This document shows, piece by piece, positions 44,045 through 55,797 of a stretch of DNA of 64,000 bases. Position numbers and translations under genes: made by a program. Where the stretch lies: NCBI GenBank assembly GCA_038380435.1, contig JAWZYU010000034.1, forward strand, positions 20,377,404 to 20,441,403, written 5' to 3'. The stretch's first letter is position 1; the number at the start of each line of letters is the position of its first letter. The notes under the pieces are model-generated. The model worked only from the letters and a program-made list of their open reading frames with translations. It had not been told where the DNA came from and did not search any database. This DNA comes from Ryuthela nishihirai. Taxonomy: Eukaryota; Arthropoda; Arachnida; Araneae; Heptathelidae.

Positions 44045-44245
44045 ACAATTACTCCCTTAAGCAGCTGCTTGCTAGAGGTCTGATAGGAGGTCAGTATAAT
44101 ACACCATAGAAAATGTCTGCAAGAAAGGCAAACCCTTAGCAAAAAGTCAACACAGAAAAGAAATATCCATACCTTATCTAGGGCTTAAGCCAAAGTTCCT
44201 TTGATCAGTAGCCAAGCACACTAACCACTTGGCCACTGTGACAGT
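44045..44245 (-). mobile_element. SINE family B copy, minus strand
   Basis: Contains GCAGCTGCTTGCTAGAGGTC, the AATACACCATAGAAAATGTC body and the reversed head (GCACACTAACCACTTGGCCA). It directly follows the previous copy in the same orientation. Confidence 0.82.
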
Positions 44246-46042
44246 TAAGATGAAACAATAATGATGGACAATATAGATCTCTTTCTGAAAGAAAGTACTT
44301 CAGTCTTCAAATATCATGCTGAAGAGATATTAAGTCTCTTTGCTTCAGCAGACATGTGTAAACACCTAAAGAGCTGAGTGAGTGATGCCACTGAGTTATG
44401 GTGACCCTTGGCACCATTCAACTTGGGACAAACATAAAGCCTCTTAAATAATAAACTTTATATATCTTAATATACACCACAGAAATATCTGTTGATATCA
44501 TCATAACATATATCAAGAATTATATGCTAATCTTTCAGGGGGAAAATGCTGAAATTAGTGGGATTCAACCTTTTTCCTCCTACAGTCAAGAACAGTTTTC
44601 AAATCGAACACGAGGATCGGATGACCTAAAAACTAGAGCTTGCATTATACTCAACATTTTCTCTTAAGAAAGATGCACCTTGGGACACTATTATAAAATT
44701 TATCGGCAAATTTTATTTTTTTATAACTACAATTAGAGATACAATGCTTTTAAGAATTAACCATCGATTCCCATATTCCTTGGAAATATCTTCTTCCCAT
44801 GGCCAGACAACCATGCCTTTTTATATAGGACATGTACAAAAGCAAACTCACAGTACTCCAAATGCTTTTTTATTTATGTTCCGATGCTAGATGTTAAAGA
44901 GAATAATGCTTATGCACTGCTGTATAATAAAACCAATGAACACAGTCTTGTGGGACACCAGTTGAACTATACTGACATAAATTATGGATACAATACAAAA
45001 CTGATCTTTAATACTAGAAATATTCCAATGAAGATTAGTCAGCAACCTCAGTGCTGTTCGTGTAATAATTAACTTCACCATTTCAAAGGACAAATAATAA
45101 ATTCCTACCAGTTTTTGGTGCACTAACTGAAAGAATAAAGAAACTCTACAGTCTTTTTTTTAAGGCAAAATGTATATCAGTGAATGCTCTCATGTTCGAT
45201 ATTTTTTCAATTTTATGCAGTGAAAATAAAAAAGAGAAATCTGAAATTTATCTAATCAGAAAACGTCCTGTATTATCCTAAGCAGTATCCTACAAGGCAA
45301 TTTTTAACATGAAAACATATATTTTTTTCCTAATATTTACAAGACTGACTGTAACTAGGACTATTTATAACAACAGTTAAAGTCAGTTTCAACTTGGAAG
45401 TAATCAAGGCCAGACCTGGTGGTCTGGCTTTGTTTACTTCCATGTTCTCAAGGTGGGAGGAGGCCATGCCCACCTCAATGGGTTAAGTGTGTTAAATATA
45501 GCATCAAGTATATGTTTCATCATACTGAAGTGATTCTTGATAATGCCATCAATTAATAATCAATAATTATCAAATACATATAATATTCATATGTTCTGAT
45601 GTTGATTCAATAGAAATGCAATAACTCTTAAACATCAAACTAAGTATATATAATATAAAAAATTAATTAAAAAATTAACTTAACTGTTAATGCTAACTGA
45701 AATCTGAATAAAAATGATGTTGGTTCATGCAATTTTAATGGCTATAATAGATTCTATAAGTAACTGTCTATTTGGTCTTGCTTTAATTAACTCTAATTTC
45801 TTAATCATTTTTCACTTTTTGTTGAAATATTTTATTACAAAATATGACAATGTTTCATTTGTTCTAAATATGCTAATATTTTTATTTGTACAGATTGCTT
45901 TTAATATTTTTCAATGCACGTTTTCAAGATTATTACTTTTATTTTCACCTAAATTCAAAACCACTGTAAGACTTTTTTTTCTCTTGTCAATTACATTCAT
46001 CTTATTCTAAAGATGTGATTTCATAATGCATAATTTTAAATA
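44246..46042. other. AT-rich intron sequence
   Basis: Holds a hairpin at 45396-45441 (separate entry). Small open frames show no motif. Confidence 0.4.
45396..45441. repeat. Short hairpin
   Basis: GGAAGTAATCAAGGCCAGACC, in two pieces GGAAGTAATC and AAGGCCAGACC, pairs with GGTCTGGCTTTGTTTACTTC plus C around a 4-nt loop. About 19 of 21 positions pair. It is GC-rich relative to its surroundings. No family known. Confidence 0.75.
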
Positions 46043-47061
46043 CACTGTTGGCCATTAAACGTGCAACACCCGGAAGAACTCATCAGATTGTCCCAAAATG
46101 TGCAAGATGGGTAAGCCCATGGGAGAACATGTAAATGATTCAAAGCGTGGCACATATGCACATCATGTGACAGTAATGCTCCCTGGAAATGGTAAAAGGG
46201 GAGATTACAAAGAGTCAGTGTAAAGCACTGGAATTGTGCTTTGCTTGCAGTTCTTGCACACTAAAAGATCAAGTATGCCCATCGAAGAACACGGTATCCA
46301 TATGACCAGGTTTCCAACTTTGATCGAGGGAGAATTGTGGGATTATGGGAAGGCAGATTATCGTACCGAGACATTGGTGCTCATATTGGATGGAATGCTG
46401 CTACAGTGATGAGAATATGGCATCAGTGGGTAGAGGAGGAACAAACTCAAAAACGTGAGGGATCTCAACAGCCCTGTCACACAAATGAACGAGATGACAG
46501 ACACCTTGTGCACATGGCTTTGAATGATTGTACAGCCACATCAAACACCTTAGCTCAACAGTTAGGGTGTGTTGCACATCAACCAGTGACCACATGTATG
46601 GTTCAACATCATCTGCAGCATCGGGGCATCTTTGCTAGGTGGCCATTGCTGAGGCTACCATTGATTCTACAACACATGTGTATGCGGCAGCAATGTTGCC
46701 AAGAACGGCATGAATGGATGTGCAAATAGCATCTCATTGTCTTTTCAGACAAATCCTGCTTCAGTATGCAGCACCATGAAGGACAAATCTGTATCTGGTA
46801 GTAAGGTGGTGACAGATTCAGTGAGACATTCATGATGCAGTGACCACATGTGGCGTGCCAGACCTCTCAATGCCTGACGTGTAGCAGCAGTTATTGCTGC
46901 TCATGGTGGCTACACAAGATACTGATTTCTTTGTATTCCACAAGTTTAACTGAGTTGTATTTGTAATCATTTGATCCTTGTAACATAAGCTATGTATTCA
47001 CTAAATATGGCTTTGATATATCTTGTCTTTCCTGGTGTTGCATTTTTAATAGCCAGCAGTG
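46043..47061 (+). mobile_element. Tc1-like DNA transposon with internal deletion
   Basis: Ends: CACTGTTGGCCATTAAACGT and, reverse-complemented on the right, CACTGCTGGCTATTAAAAAT, with TA outside. The plus-strand frame carries the helix-turn-helix half: FDRGRIVGLWEGRLSYRDIG, AHIGWNAATVMRIWHQW, then RHLVHMALNDCTATSNTLAQ. The first catalytic block is altered (VFSDKSCF, SDES-type with E replaced by K). The DNA then jumps to a 3' flank, so the second and third catalytic blocks are deleted. Non-autonomous. Sits in the intron between candidate exons 2 and 3. Confidence 0.9.
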
Positions 47062-47213
47062 TAGATATATCATATATTTTTTCGTGGAAAAATGACACTG
47101 AAAAAAAAAGCTCAAATAAAAATTTTTACTCTTAGCATCAGTTGTCAAATATTTAAAGAGTAATAGAAGATTGAGGTTTAAAAGTGACAATATTACTAAT
47201 TTAATTTGTATAC

Positions 47214-47632
47214 CTTCATCAAACAGATGACGCTCCAAATTCTCAATGATGCTGTTTGTCATTTCCATACCTTCATCTATTACAGTATTAACCAGGAAAT
47301 TTGTTGCGCTACTGTAAAAGAGAAGGGGTAATGGAAACTGCCGATCTTCAATTGTGGGTACACTGGGTATTTCTGGGTTCCATTCACGATAGTAAAGTGA
47401 AGTATTAAGTTCAGATATAGCTGATTCTGTTGTAGATTCATATGTTTCTGAAGATGAAGTAGACTCAATCACATTTTGTGATAACTCATCTGGCACTGTA
47501 GATTCAGTAGGCAAAGTGTCCAGTTCTTTAGATGTAACTGATTTGGTTGTGGAGATATTATGTTCCAAAATGGAGGCTATGGTTAACGATGCAAGTGTCA
47601 AGAAACCAAAGAGCAATAATTTTGCCTTATTT
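47214..47632 (-). CDS. Candidate dynein-linked exon 2: hydrophobic segment, then Ser/Thr/Glu-rich region
   Basis: Minus-strand exon of 419 nt with a strong acceptor (TTTCTTTTTTTCTTTTAG) and donor GAAG/GTATAC. It enters in phase 2, leaves in phase 1 and is open for about 139 codons. The first part is a 20-residue hydrophobic stretch (AKLLLFGFLTLASLTIAS). A Ser/Thr/Glu-rich low-complexity region follows (STVPDELSQNVIESTSSSET), then a more ordered part (WNPEIPSVPTIEDRQFPLPL, ENLERHLFDEG). Start plus hydrophobic run looks like a signal peptide or anchor, odd for dynein. Either this is a separate secreted protein gene or an unusual 5' end. The exon itself is well supported; what it belongs to is not. 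Confidence 0.68.
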
Positions 47633-49522
47633 CTAAAAGAAAAAAAGAAAATACAATTAAGTTTTCAAATTATAAACCAGTAATTGGACTAAATACAAAA
47701 CAAATTATATAAATGGAAATGTTTAGCACTATTTTTGTACAGGACTTTACACCATCTTGTACACCCCTCCCACCTTCTGAAATCTCCTCATCATTTTAAC
47801 TTTTGCCATTTTCCCCCAAGAATTTTATTTATCATGTATAATTCAAATGTCTCACTATATATCTTCCAATGTTGTCTTGATGCAATTGTACTTTGGTCCA
47901 TCAAAAGTTTCACTTTTTGCTGATATGTTAAATATCATCAAAAAGCCTTCGAAGATCTACAGGTCTTAAATTTTGTTAAGTTCATTTGGTTGGTCTTTCA
48001 TTTTTTTTCAACCAGAATTAAAAAAGAATATTACCTCATCATCCTATTACAAGAAGATCTGCCAACACATTATACAAATTAAAAAATTTAACTTAATCAC
48101 ACTTAGTTAAGCAGTTACATTACATATTTTAGGAGCTAATGGAAATAAAATGCTAAACTTTTTCAGTTGTCTTCATTTTCTTTCCAAATAGTGAATTGCC
48201 AAGATTTCTTGGATTATGCATGTTTTGACTCCCTATGCTCATCACTGAGTTTGGAAAGAAGTGCCACTGAATAGTTCTTACAGCCAGATAGCATCAACTA
48301 TCAATGCTACTCAGTATATTTTTCAACATGCATTTATATGTTTCATATATGTGGAAAGGTGTCTCATTTGATGGATGGCAGAACTTTCAAACCCAATCAT
48401 GTCTTTCTTTTCATTGAGATTGGGTATTATGTTAAAAGAACAAAATCTCAATCTTAGTTTTCCATCAATTTCAAAGGATCCAACTACAAAATAAAGGAAA
48501 CTGGTAAACTAGTAATTTTATATCAACTAGAAAATAATTAATTAAAATGTCTTCAAGTCTTATCTGGGTCATAATCAATTTTCCTTGAATGATTGAAGGG
48601 TCTTTTGCAAAACTGTAGTTTCTTTTTGAATTGAAATTGCTTTGGTGTAAGAAATATGCTTTGTCTACCCCAATACCTCTTCAAAACTGACATTATGAGG
48701 TGGTGATGTCACCTTAACAACAGATATTAACAGTTTAAAATGCAACAATACCAAAAAGATTACTACAAAAATAAAGAAAATTTCTCCTTAGACAACCCAT
48801 TTATCATAGAGGTCTTAGAGGAGTCTTGATGAGGAACCATGTAAAAATAGACCTGTGAGGGTATCAAGATTTTTAAATAATAATAAATTTATAAAATCAG
48901 CATAACCATGAAAAAATAATTACACTTTTCCCAGGATTTGGACACAATGAACATGATGCTGGCTTTAGAAACAAGAATTATTCTGGAAAAACATGTTTTC
49001 AGAAATTCTGTTTTTGCTGTGAACCTTTCAATTTTTATAACCAAAGGCTGGCAATGCAGCACCTACAAGGCATTCACCAGTCACCTGCCAATATAAATGA
49101 TATTCTTAAACAACACGTTCTTACTATGCTTCAACATATAGTTGCAATTTACTTTTTTGAAACATCATATATTTGAAATCCAAATACCAACAATAATTCA
49201 GTAAACTAATTCCGGCAATAATTCGGCTAAGAACAGTAAACTCACGTTAGTGCCAATTGTGTATATAATTATGAATATTTGTAGTGTCAAGTGTAACATT
49301 ATATTTTGATTTCATTTATTTGATTTGCATATATAATTCTTTGATAGATATATATCCTTTAATATAGTTTATTTCCTGTATATATACATATGTGTGTGTG
49401 TGTGTTTGTATATATATATATACATACATATATGTGTGTGTATATATATACACACACACATACTCTTCATTTTTTAAAATATTGGTATATATCTTATTTT
49501 TTTAAATATTGGTACATACGTA
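47633..49522. other. Intron sequence with a TA/TG microsatellite
   Basis: Nothing coding. A mixed (TG)n/(TA)n/(AC)n simple repeat occupies about 49378-49462. Confidence 0.45.
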
Positions 49523-50429
49523 GTAAGGTCCAAAAGTTTCCAGCCCGAACATGTTAGAACAAGAATTGGCAGGTCTAACTCCATCAACCCCAACTCTATG
49601 TATTGTTTCACTGCAGTTAAAATTCTGCAGCTCTAGCATCAGTAGCACTCCAGTTAGCGTCGCAGATAGAAGTGCTGTTGCCCAATATTTTAAAATGTTT
49701 AAACTTGAGTATCACACGGTCATTAATTTTTTGCCGAAAAAAGGCAAAAGGCTGGCAGAAAGTAAATGATGTTTAGACATTGTGTACTGCGAATCTTTGC
49801 TATCATATTTGACGGTTAAAGAATGGGCTAAGCAGTTTCGCTTAGGGATAGATTCAATTGAAGATGAACCTCGTCAAGGCAGACCTGCAGAAACACTCAC
49901 TCTGGAAACAATTGCGCATGTGCAAGAAGAGGTGCTAAGGATAGGTGACTGAAAACTAAAGAATTATCAGCAAGGTATGGACTTTCAAAAACCACAGTGT
50001 TTCAAAATTTCCTCGACCATCTTGGTACAAACAAAGTGAGTGTGATGGGTCCCAAAACTTTTGAGTGTTGTCCAAAAACAACGTGTGGAATGCTGTACTG
50101 AATTTTTACATAGGGCAAGGAAAAGAAGCGATTGATTCAATTGTTACAGGAGATGAAACTATGGTTCTGTAGCATAATCCCCTGTCTAAACAGGAATCTA
50201 TGGAGTGGTGGCATCCTGGATCCCCATGGCCAAAAAAAAAAACAATTTCTGCAGTTTTTGACCATTTTAAGGGCAAAATTCAGGTTATTTTTTCAGTGAT
50301 ATAGAAAATTTAATTAACTGTTCTAAAAAATGTATTGAAATAATGAGTGATTATATCGAAAAATAAAAATTATTGTTTGATTCTATTACCTCTTTAATAC
50401 CCTTGGGCCAGAAACTTTTGGACCTTACT
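49523..50429 (+). mobile_element. mariner-type DNA transposon, deleted and inactive
   Basis: Exact inverted ends GTAAGGTCCAAAAGTTTC with TA outside. Plus-strand remnants: KEWAKQFRLGIDSIEDEPRQ, GRPAET, then GDETMVL with HNPLSKQESMEWWHPGSPWP, the mariner first-aspartate region (GDET). The remainder of the catalytic domain is deleted and many stops are present. At about 0.9 kb it is shorter than typical mariners of 1.3 kb. Confidence 0.9.
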
Positions 50430-50629
50430 ATGTATCTACACTTGTTGTTTTATGCACCCATAACACTTGCATTAATTTAAATTGAGTGCTACAAGATAAA
50501 AAGGTTGATGGCCTCAACTTTTCCTCAGAGTGCTTACTACTTGGACCCTAGGAAAATAATAATTCCCTTTAAAATAGTAAAATTCAATCAGTGATTCTTG
50601 CTTTTTTTCAAGCTGAAAAAATGTACACA

Positions 50630-51150
50630 ATCCTCAAGCAGCTGAGAACTATGGAAGTTCAACCAGATTGTGTAATTTAGTTCTCCAAACATGTCTGTCC
50701 TGAACTACAGCTGCTGCATTTGACCACTGTAGGTCAATGCTAACAAAAATACTGTTTGATATTGTTTGCTCACTGCATCCTAGGTATCCCTCTCTTTCTG
50801 AGGCCTTTAGGCTCATTGTTTACAACCTTATTCACTAATTTATAGTTATACATATGGATAACATAGCCAAACCAGCACAGTCTCTCTGTGTATGCTGCTA
50901 AGAGGTGGTTGTGACTCCATCCTTTAATCTCATTGTTACTTACAAAGTAAACCATCTAATGCCAAGGTATACTACATAAATAAGCATATAGAATCAAAGA
51001 CATCAAGTTTCCTGTTATCTTGCAAACAGAAAGTCCAAGTTTCATTACCATAAGTAACTTGAGACATGTCTAAACTATTATATGGCATAATTTTAATCTA
51101 TATGCCTATTTTACCATACTCTCCATAGATTCTTAAAAATCCCAATAAAT
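50630..51150 (-). mobile_element. LINE family L1, 3' end, minus strand, decayed
   Basis: Matches 11905-12440: TTTAGTTCTCCAAACATGTC, CTGAACTACAGCTGCTGCAT, TTCCTGTTATCTTGCAAACA and CTCTCCATAGATTCTTAAAA. Frames are broken. Confidence 0.85.
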
Positions 51151-52269
51151 TGATATATAAATAATAATAATAATAAATATAATAAATGATGTTTGTCACC
51201 TTTCGCCAGATTTTGATATAAGTTGTTCCACTGAAGTGTTTTTTCGAATACACTGATATATTATAGATACAAAAGCCATATTAAATATTGCACATGAATG
51301 TAAAATATTTTCACAACAAAAAATTGTTATTTCTGAAGTTTTTCTTTATACTTTCACTCAAATAAAAAGCATGTAATAATATATGTGTATTTTTTCAAAA
51401 TATAATTATGAATAATTAAATAAAAATTAAAGTAAGTATTTCAAAGAATGAGCGTTTAACCAGAAAGGGAAGCGATCAAAAGACTAACTACAACTAACAT
51501 TGTGGCCAAAAGAGGCGCGACTACTGAAGATTACTATTACTTTCAAATACATATTTATCAAAACTTATTTTAAACTTTCAGCTGTAATAGAAAAATCAAA
51601 TATAACAGAAAATATTAATGCAAAATATGGTGAAAAAAATTAAACTTTGCCCTGCATAGTATGATCTTTCCACGGCCATATTGCACCAAACACAATAATA
51701 AGATTTCGTCATTTGGACAGCTTACAATTATTCCACACAGCCAAAAGCATACTTCAAATTTGAAAATTTTAGTATGTCCATACAGCAGGAACATTCAAGA
51801 CCAACTGGACTAGGATAAACATTATTTATTAATGGCATCTCAAAATATAAATTTAGTGGATTAAAGACCAAAGCAGGTAAACTCTAAGGTTAAAAGGGTA
51901 TGTTGTTTTAGCTCCAAAAGACAATTCACAAATTCACAAAAATTTTTGCTGTAACAAATTATTGATCGATTTCAACCCTTTTTTGATCCAATGTATTGAG
52001 TCTCACTGATATTCAGGGAGATCCATCACAACTTACAATTGTTTATAGATTAATAAATCCGAGGAAAATTAGATTAGTTAGGAAAATAAACCTTAGTAGT
52101 AAGGAAGAAACATTTATCACTTGATACAAGTAAATAAAAAAATTAGCATATTTAAAAAAAGCAATAAGGGGAAATTTAGTATTTGATGTATAAATATATA
52201 TTCAAGTTTTTAACTGAATATTAAAAAAACTTTCAAATAGCTGTCATAATGCATAAAACATCCACATAC
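51151..52269. other. AT-rich intron sequence
   Basis: Nothing recognised. A short GC-richer stretch near 51455-51540 has no open frame of note. Confidence 0.4.
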
Positions 52270-52318
52270 CCACAAACAGATAGAGCCATTATCGGATTGT
52301 AGCAATCTGATGGTACAC
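52270..52318 (-). CDS. Candidate first coding (or internal) exon of the dynein-linked gene
   Basis: Minus-strand stretch with donor TGTGG/GTATGT. An ATG at 52289-52287 opens MALSVCG, whose last codon is completed by exon 2 to give MALSVCGNKAKLLLFGF. A strong acceptor-like sequence (TTACCTGTCTTCTCCAG) just upstream would make it an internal 49-nt exon reading VPSDCYNPIMALSVCG. Without that acceptor the upstream in-frame stop makes the ATG a likely start. GC content rises towards 52470, so a promoter could lie between 52.3 and 52.5 kb, but no TATA or initiator can be assigned. Confidence 0.45.
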
Positions 52319-52847
52319 CTGGAGAAGACAGGTAAAGAGTTCAAGAAAACACTCATCATTCCTGTTTAAATCGATGACCGAGAATAACCCTAAACATGAG
52401 GTCAAAACCTTAGACAATAGTCAAAACTGGTCCTTCCTCTTCTCTCCTGGACGTTACCGCTGATAACGAGTAAACGTATGTACAAACGAGAACAAGCCAC
52501 AAATGGGTAACTCAAAAGCATATTTTTTTTCTAATGTAAATAAAAAAAAATACCGAGTTTTTCACTTTATCAACAAAGTTTCTTCTACACGGTAAAACTT
52601 GTTCCGAATTTTAGATTGATTTTAAAATTATGAACACTTCACTGACCAAACATGACTACATATATTCAGTGTACATCAAAGCTACTCAGCTTTGGTGTAC
52701 ACTAGGAATATTTAAATCCCGCGGAACATTTTTACAGCCCTCTATGTGTGCATGACAATGACAGTCATTTCCAATTCCATAGATCGAATAGTAGTAGTCT
52801 GGACTTCCTGGTTCTCGAAAAGTATAAATAAATAAAATAAATACCCC
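52319..52847. other. Possible 5' flank of the minus-strand gene
   Basis: Moderately GC-richer near 52380-52470. Nothing definite. Confidence 0.25.
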
Positions 52848-53037
52848 ATCTAAGCAGCTGCTTGCCACAGAGGCTGACAGAAGCCTGTCAGTTTACACGC
52901 TATAGTAGAAGCTTCTGTGAGGATGGCGGGACCTCAACAGAAAAACGACACATACATCCATGCCTTACCTGGGGATCGAACCCAGATCCCTATATTCACT
53001 AGTCAAGCGCGCTAGCCACTCGGCCATGGGACGGCTC
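52848..53037 (-). mobile_element. SINE family B copy, minus strand, well preserved
   Basis: GCAGCTGCTTGCCACAGAGG, AAGCCTGTCAGTTTACACGC, then the reversed tRNA-like head (GGGGATCGAACCCAGATCCC and GCCACTCGGCCATGGGACGG). Low divergence from the plus-strand copy at 34678. Confidence 0.92.
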
Positions 53038-53276
53038 TCGAAAGGAAAGGTATGGAGATCCGTAATTTATGGGGTACATACATTTTCTGTGCATATACTA
53101 TTCCGAACTATTTAATTGATATAAACTCAAACTGCACTGTCAGATACTAAAAACTTATTTTCTTGACAACTAATTCCATTCTGTAGCATTTCTTGATACG
53201 AGTTCAGTGCAGTGAGTCAACTAGTTATTAATCACTTTAGCGTAAGCAGGACCATTTCTAGGAAGAGACAAAGGAG

Positions 53277-53295
53277 CCCCCCCCCCCCCCCCCCC
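53277..53295. repeat. Poly-C run (19 nt)
   Basis: Uninterrupted C run, the reverse-strand counterpart of the poly-G runs at 10932 and 17343. Confidence 0.95.
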
Positions 53296-54284
53296 AACAG
53301 ACACTTTCAGAATACTATTAACCGGAATGGAGAAGCCTTGAACGGAGGCCAAAAATATTTTCAACCGATATATTATCCATATTGTTCACGAAATTTGTTA
53401 AAGGCTACTAAAAGGGAAGTAAAACACTTATACCAAAACGGTGTTTAGTTCATTTCGGTTTCATAGATTTAAGATTAAGGCTGAGCGTAATAAAGACCTT
53501 GACTAATAAGTCAATAGTCTCGAAATTTTATCCCGAAATTTTCACTTATTATATATGTCTTCATTCAACATGAATATGTTGAGATAATTTAGCACTGATA
53601 GATTTATAAGAAAATTAGAATAGATTGAAAAAAATACATATATGTGTGAAAAAGTGTACATTGTAAGCCCCGATATATCAGTAGCGATAGAAATATTACG
53701 TGAATTAGTGAGACTCGTAGGATCCTCAAGTTGCAACAGTTACCTCTGCAGTTAGTGTGATCAGCGCCATAGTGTGACCAATGTTGTTACAGTTTTACGA
53801 ATAACCTTTGCGTTTTCGTGAAATTCAGAAGATGGATATTGAGCCTAAATATCGATATTCATTCACAACAATCGAGGAGCAAGAGAAATATTCATTAGTC
53901 TACTGAATAGGATAACGACCTCTCGGTTCAGAATCTATTGGATTGGGTCATACCCGGATCTAGAAAAATATGGGGGGAAGAGACTGAATTTTTACTGCAG
54001 TATATTTTATCCCTCCGGTTTAGGATTTCAGAAAATTTTTTGGAAAAATGCGTGAAATATGCACATTTAATAATATTTTACACCATTTACCCTTGTGTTT
54101 ACCTTACCAATTTCTTAGGCATGAAAGAGAAATTTTTTGCCGCGCACATTTGTAAAAATTAGAAAAAACTTTAGTCAATAAGTATTACACCTCAGATTTC
54201 TTTCAACATGAAAATGTTGGAATAGATTGCATAAAACTTCGCTAATAAAATTCAAGTAAACAAATACATTAATAATAAATTTCC
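53296..54284. other. Intergenic spacer
   Basis: Short open frames on both strands, none with a motif. Nothing recognised. Confidence 0.4.
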
Positions 54285-54475
54285 TCATAAGCGGCTGCTT
54301 ACCACAGAGGTCTGACAGGAGCCTGTCAGTTTTGTCACACCATAGAAAAAAACTGTGAGGCAGGCGAGATCTCAGAAAAAGGACAACACAAAAAAGAAAC
54401 ATACTTTATCTGGGTCTCGAACCCAAGCTGCTTTGAGCAGCAGCGAAGCACTCTAACTACCAACCACCAGAACAA
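54285..54475 (-). mobile_element. SINE family B copy, minus strand
   Basis: GCGGCTGCTTACCACAGAGG, TGACAGGAGCCTGTCAGTTT, then a partly decayed reversed head (GGTCTCGAACCCAAGCTGC). Confidence 0.88.
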
Positions 54476-54550
54476 TAGTGAATAATATAAATTACCCAAA
54501 AACAAAAATGGGTAACTCAAAAAACACAATGGGTAAACCGAAACAAAAAA

Positions 54551-54682
54551 CAGAATGACCTATGTTTAATATAATTTATTCATTTTCCTGCAGATAAGCT
54601 ATTTAGCTTTGCGGGTCAAATTGTAAATGTATTTGTATTCTTTACTCTTATGAATAAAAATTATGTTCTTTAAAAAAAAATA
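54551..54682 (+). mobile_element. LINE family L2, extreme 3' end with poly-A, plus strand
   Basis: Reverse complement of about 18540-18665: GAATGACCTATGTTTAATAT, CAGATAAGCTATTTAGCTTT and TTATGAATAAAAATTATGTT, then A9. A heavily 5'-truncated insertion, very similar in sequence to the longer copy. Confidence 0.88.
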
Positions 54683-55797
54683 CACATGAAGCAGCCATTA
54701 GGGTATTGAGGTCTTTTTCGTCGTGAGAAGGGTAATAGGAAAGGTGCGTAATTTAGATGCACTTGACAGAGGGCAGATCTTAGGTGCCCGATGGATGGGG
54801 ACACTTGATCTCCGAAATTATCAACGAACTTGGATTTTCTCGTACGACAGTTTCAAGAGTGTTCCGGGAATATGAAAATTCCAGCAAAAAAGAGAAACCC
54901 AGAAAAGTGTAAAGGACAACAAAGCTTGAATTATCATGGGCCACACGGACCGATAGGGGCCAGACATTATCTGAAATCACCTCCCATCTGAACGCGGGTT
55001 CCAGCCAGTGCATGGACTGTGCAACACTCACTTCGTCTCGGCTTCAGGAGACTGCCGACCTACAAGAGTCCCACTTCTAATGGCACAACACCAGGCTTAC
55101 GTCTTGCCTGGGTTCAAGAACATCGAAACTGGACCATCGAAAATTGGCAACGGATAGCCTGAAGTGATGAATCCGATTTAAACTTCATCACACCGATGGG
55201 AGATTGAGCGTATGGTGCCAACCCCATGAATTTTGCATGTCAGGTCAGAACAGTACAAGCTGGTGGTGGCTTAGTGATGGCCTGGGGTGTCTTCAGTTGG
55301 ATCTCTGTGGGACCTTTGGTATTTGTACCAACGACTCTCAATGCATCCCATTATGTAGAACTCAATATGTACACAGAACATCATTATATAGAACATTATG
55401 TAGACCATTGACATCCATTTATAGCCAACATGCATCCCAATGGAGATGGCGTCTACCAGCAAGACGACTGTTCATCTCATAGGTTCAGGTTGGCTACTGC
55501 ATGGTTGCAGGAGCATTCTGCTGACTTTGAAGTGATGAATTGGCCACCTAGAAGCTCAGATTTAAATCCCATCGAAAATCTTTGGGATACCGTCTAGCAG
55601 TGCTCGGGCTCATGTCCCGTCAGTGACGATCTTGAGAGAATTGTGGACAGCTCTGGAGGATGCATGGGTCGCCATACCTGTGGAGCACATACACAAGTTG
55701 TGGAGTCCCTGCCTCGTCGTGTGATGGCCGTTATCAGGGCCAGAGGGGGTCCAACACGTTACTAGGTTGCTATCCCTAATTTAATGGCACTTCACTG
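54683..55797 (+). mobile_element. Tc1-like DNA transposon retaining D, D and E blocks
   Basis: The right end, reverse-complemented, is CAGTGAAGTGCCATTAAATT, with TA outside. The left end is degraded and placed only approximately. Plus-strand transposase remnants are DRGQILGARW and ISEIINELGFSRTTVSRVFR (helix-turn-helix), SDESDLN near 55166 (first D), VYQQDDCSSHRFRLATAWLQ near 55451 (second D) and SSDLNPIENLWDTV near 55556 (E). All three catalytic acids are therefore legible with about 34-residue D-to-E spacing, but they lie in different frames and stops intervene. A short internal duplication (ATTATGTAGA motif) lies at 55350-55410. Confidence 0.9.

Noticed and set aside
49378..49462. CRISPR-like or regulatory repeat
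   Set aside because: It is a simple TA/TG/AC microsatellite in a eukaryotic genome.
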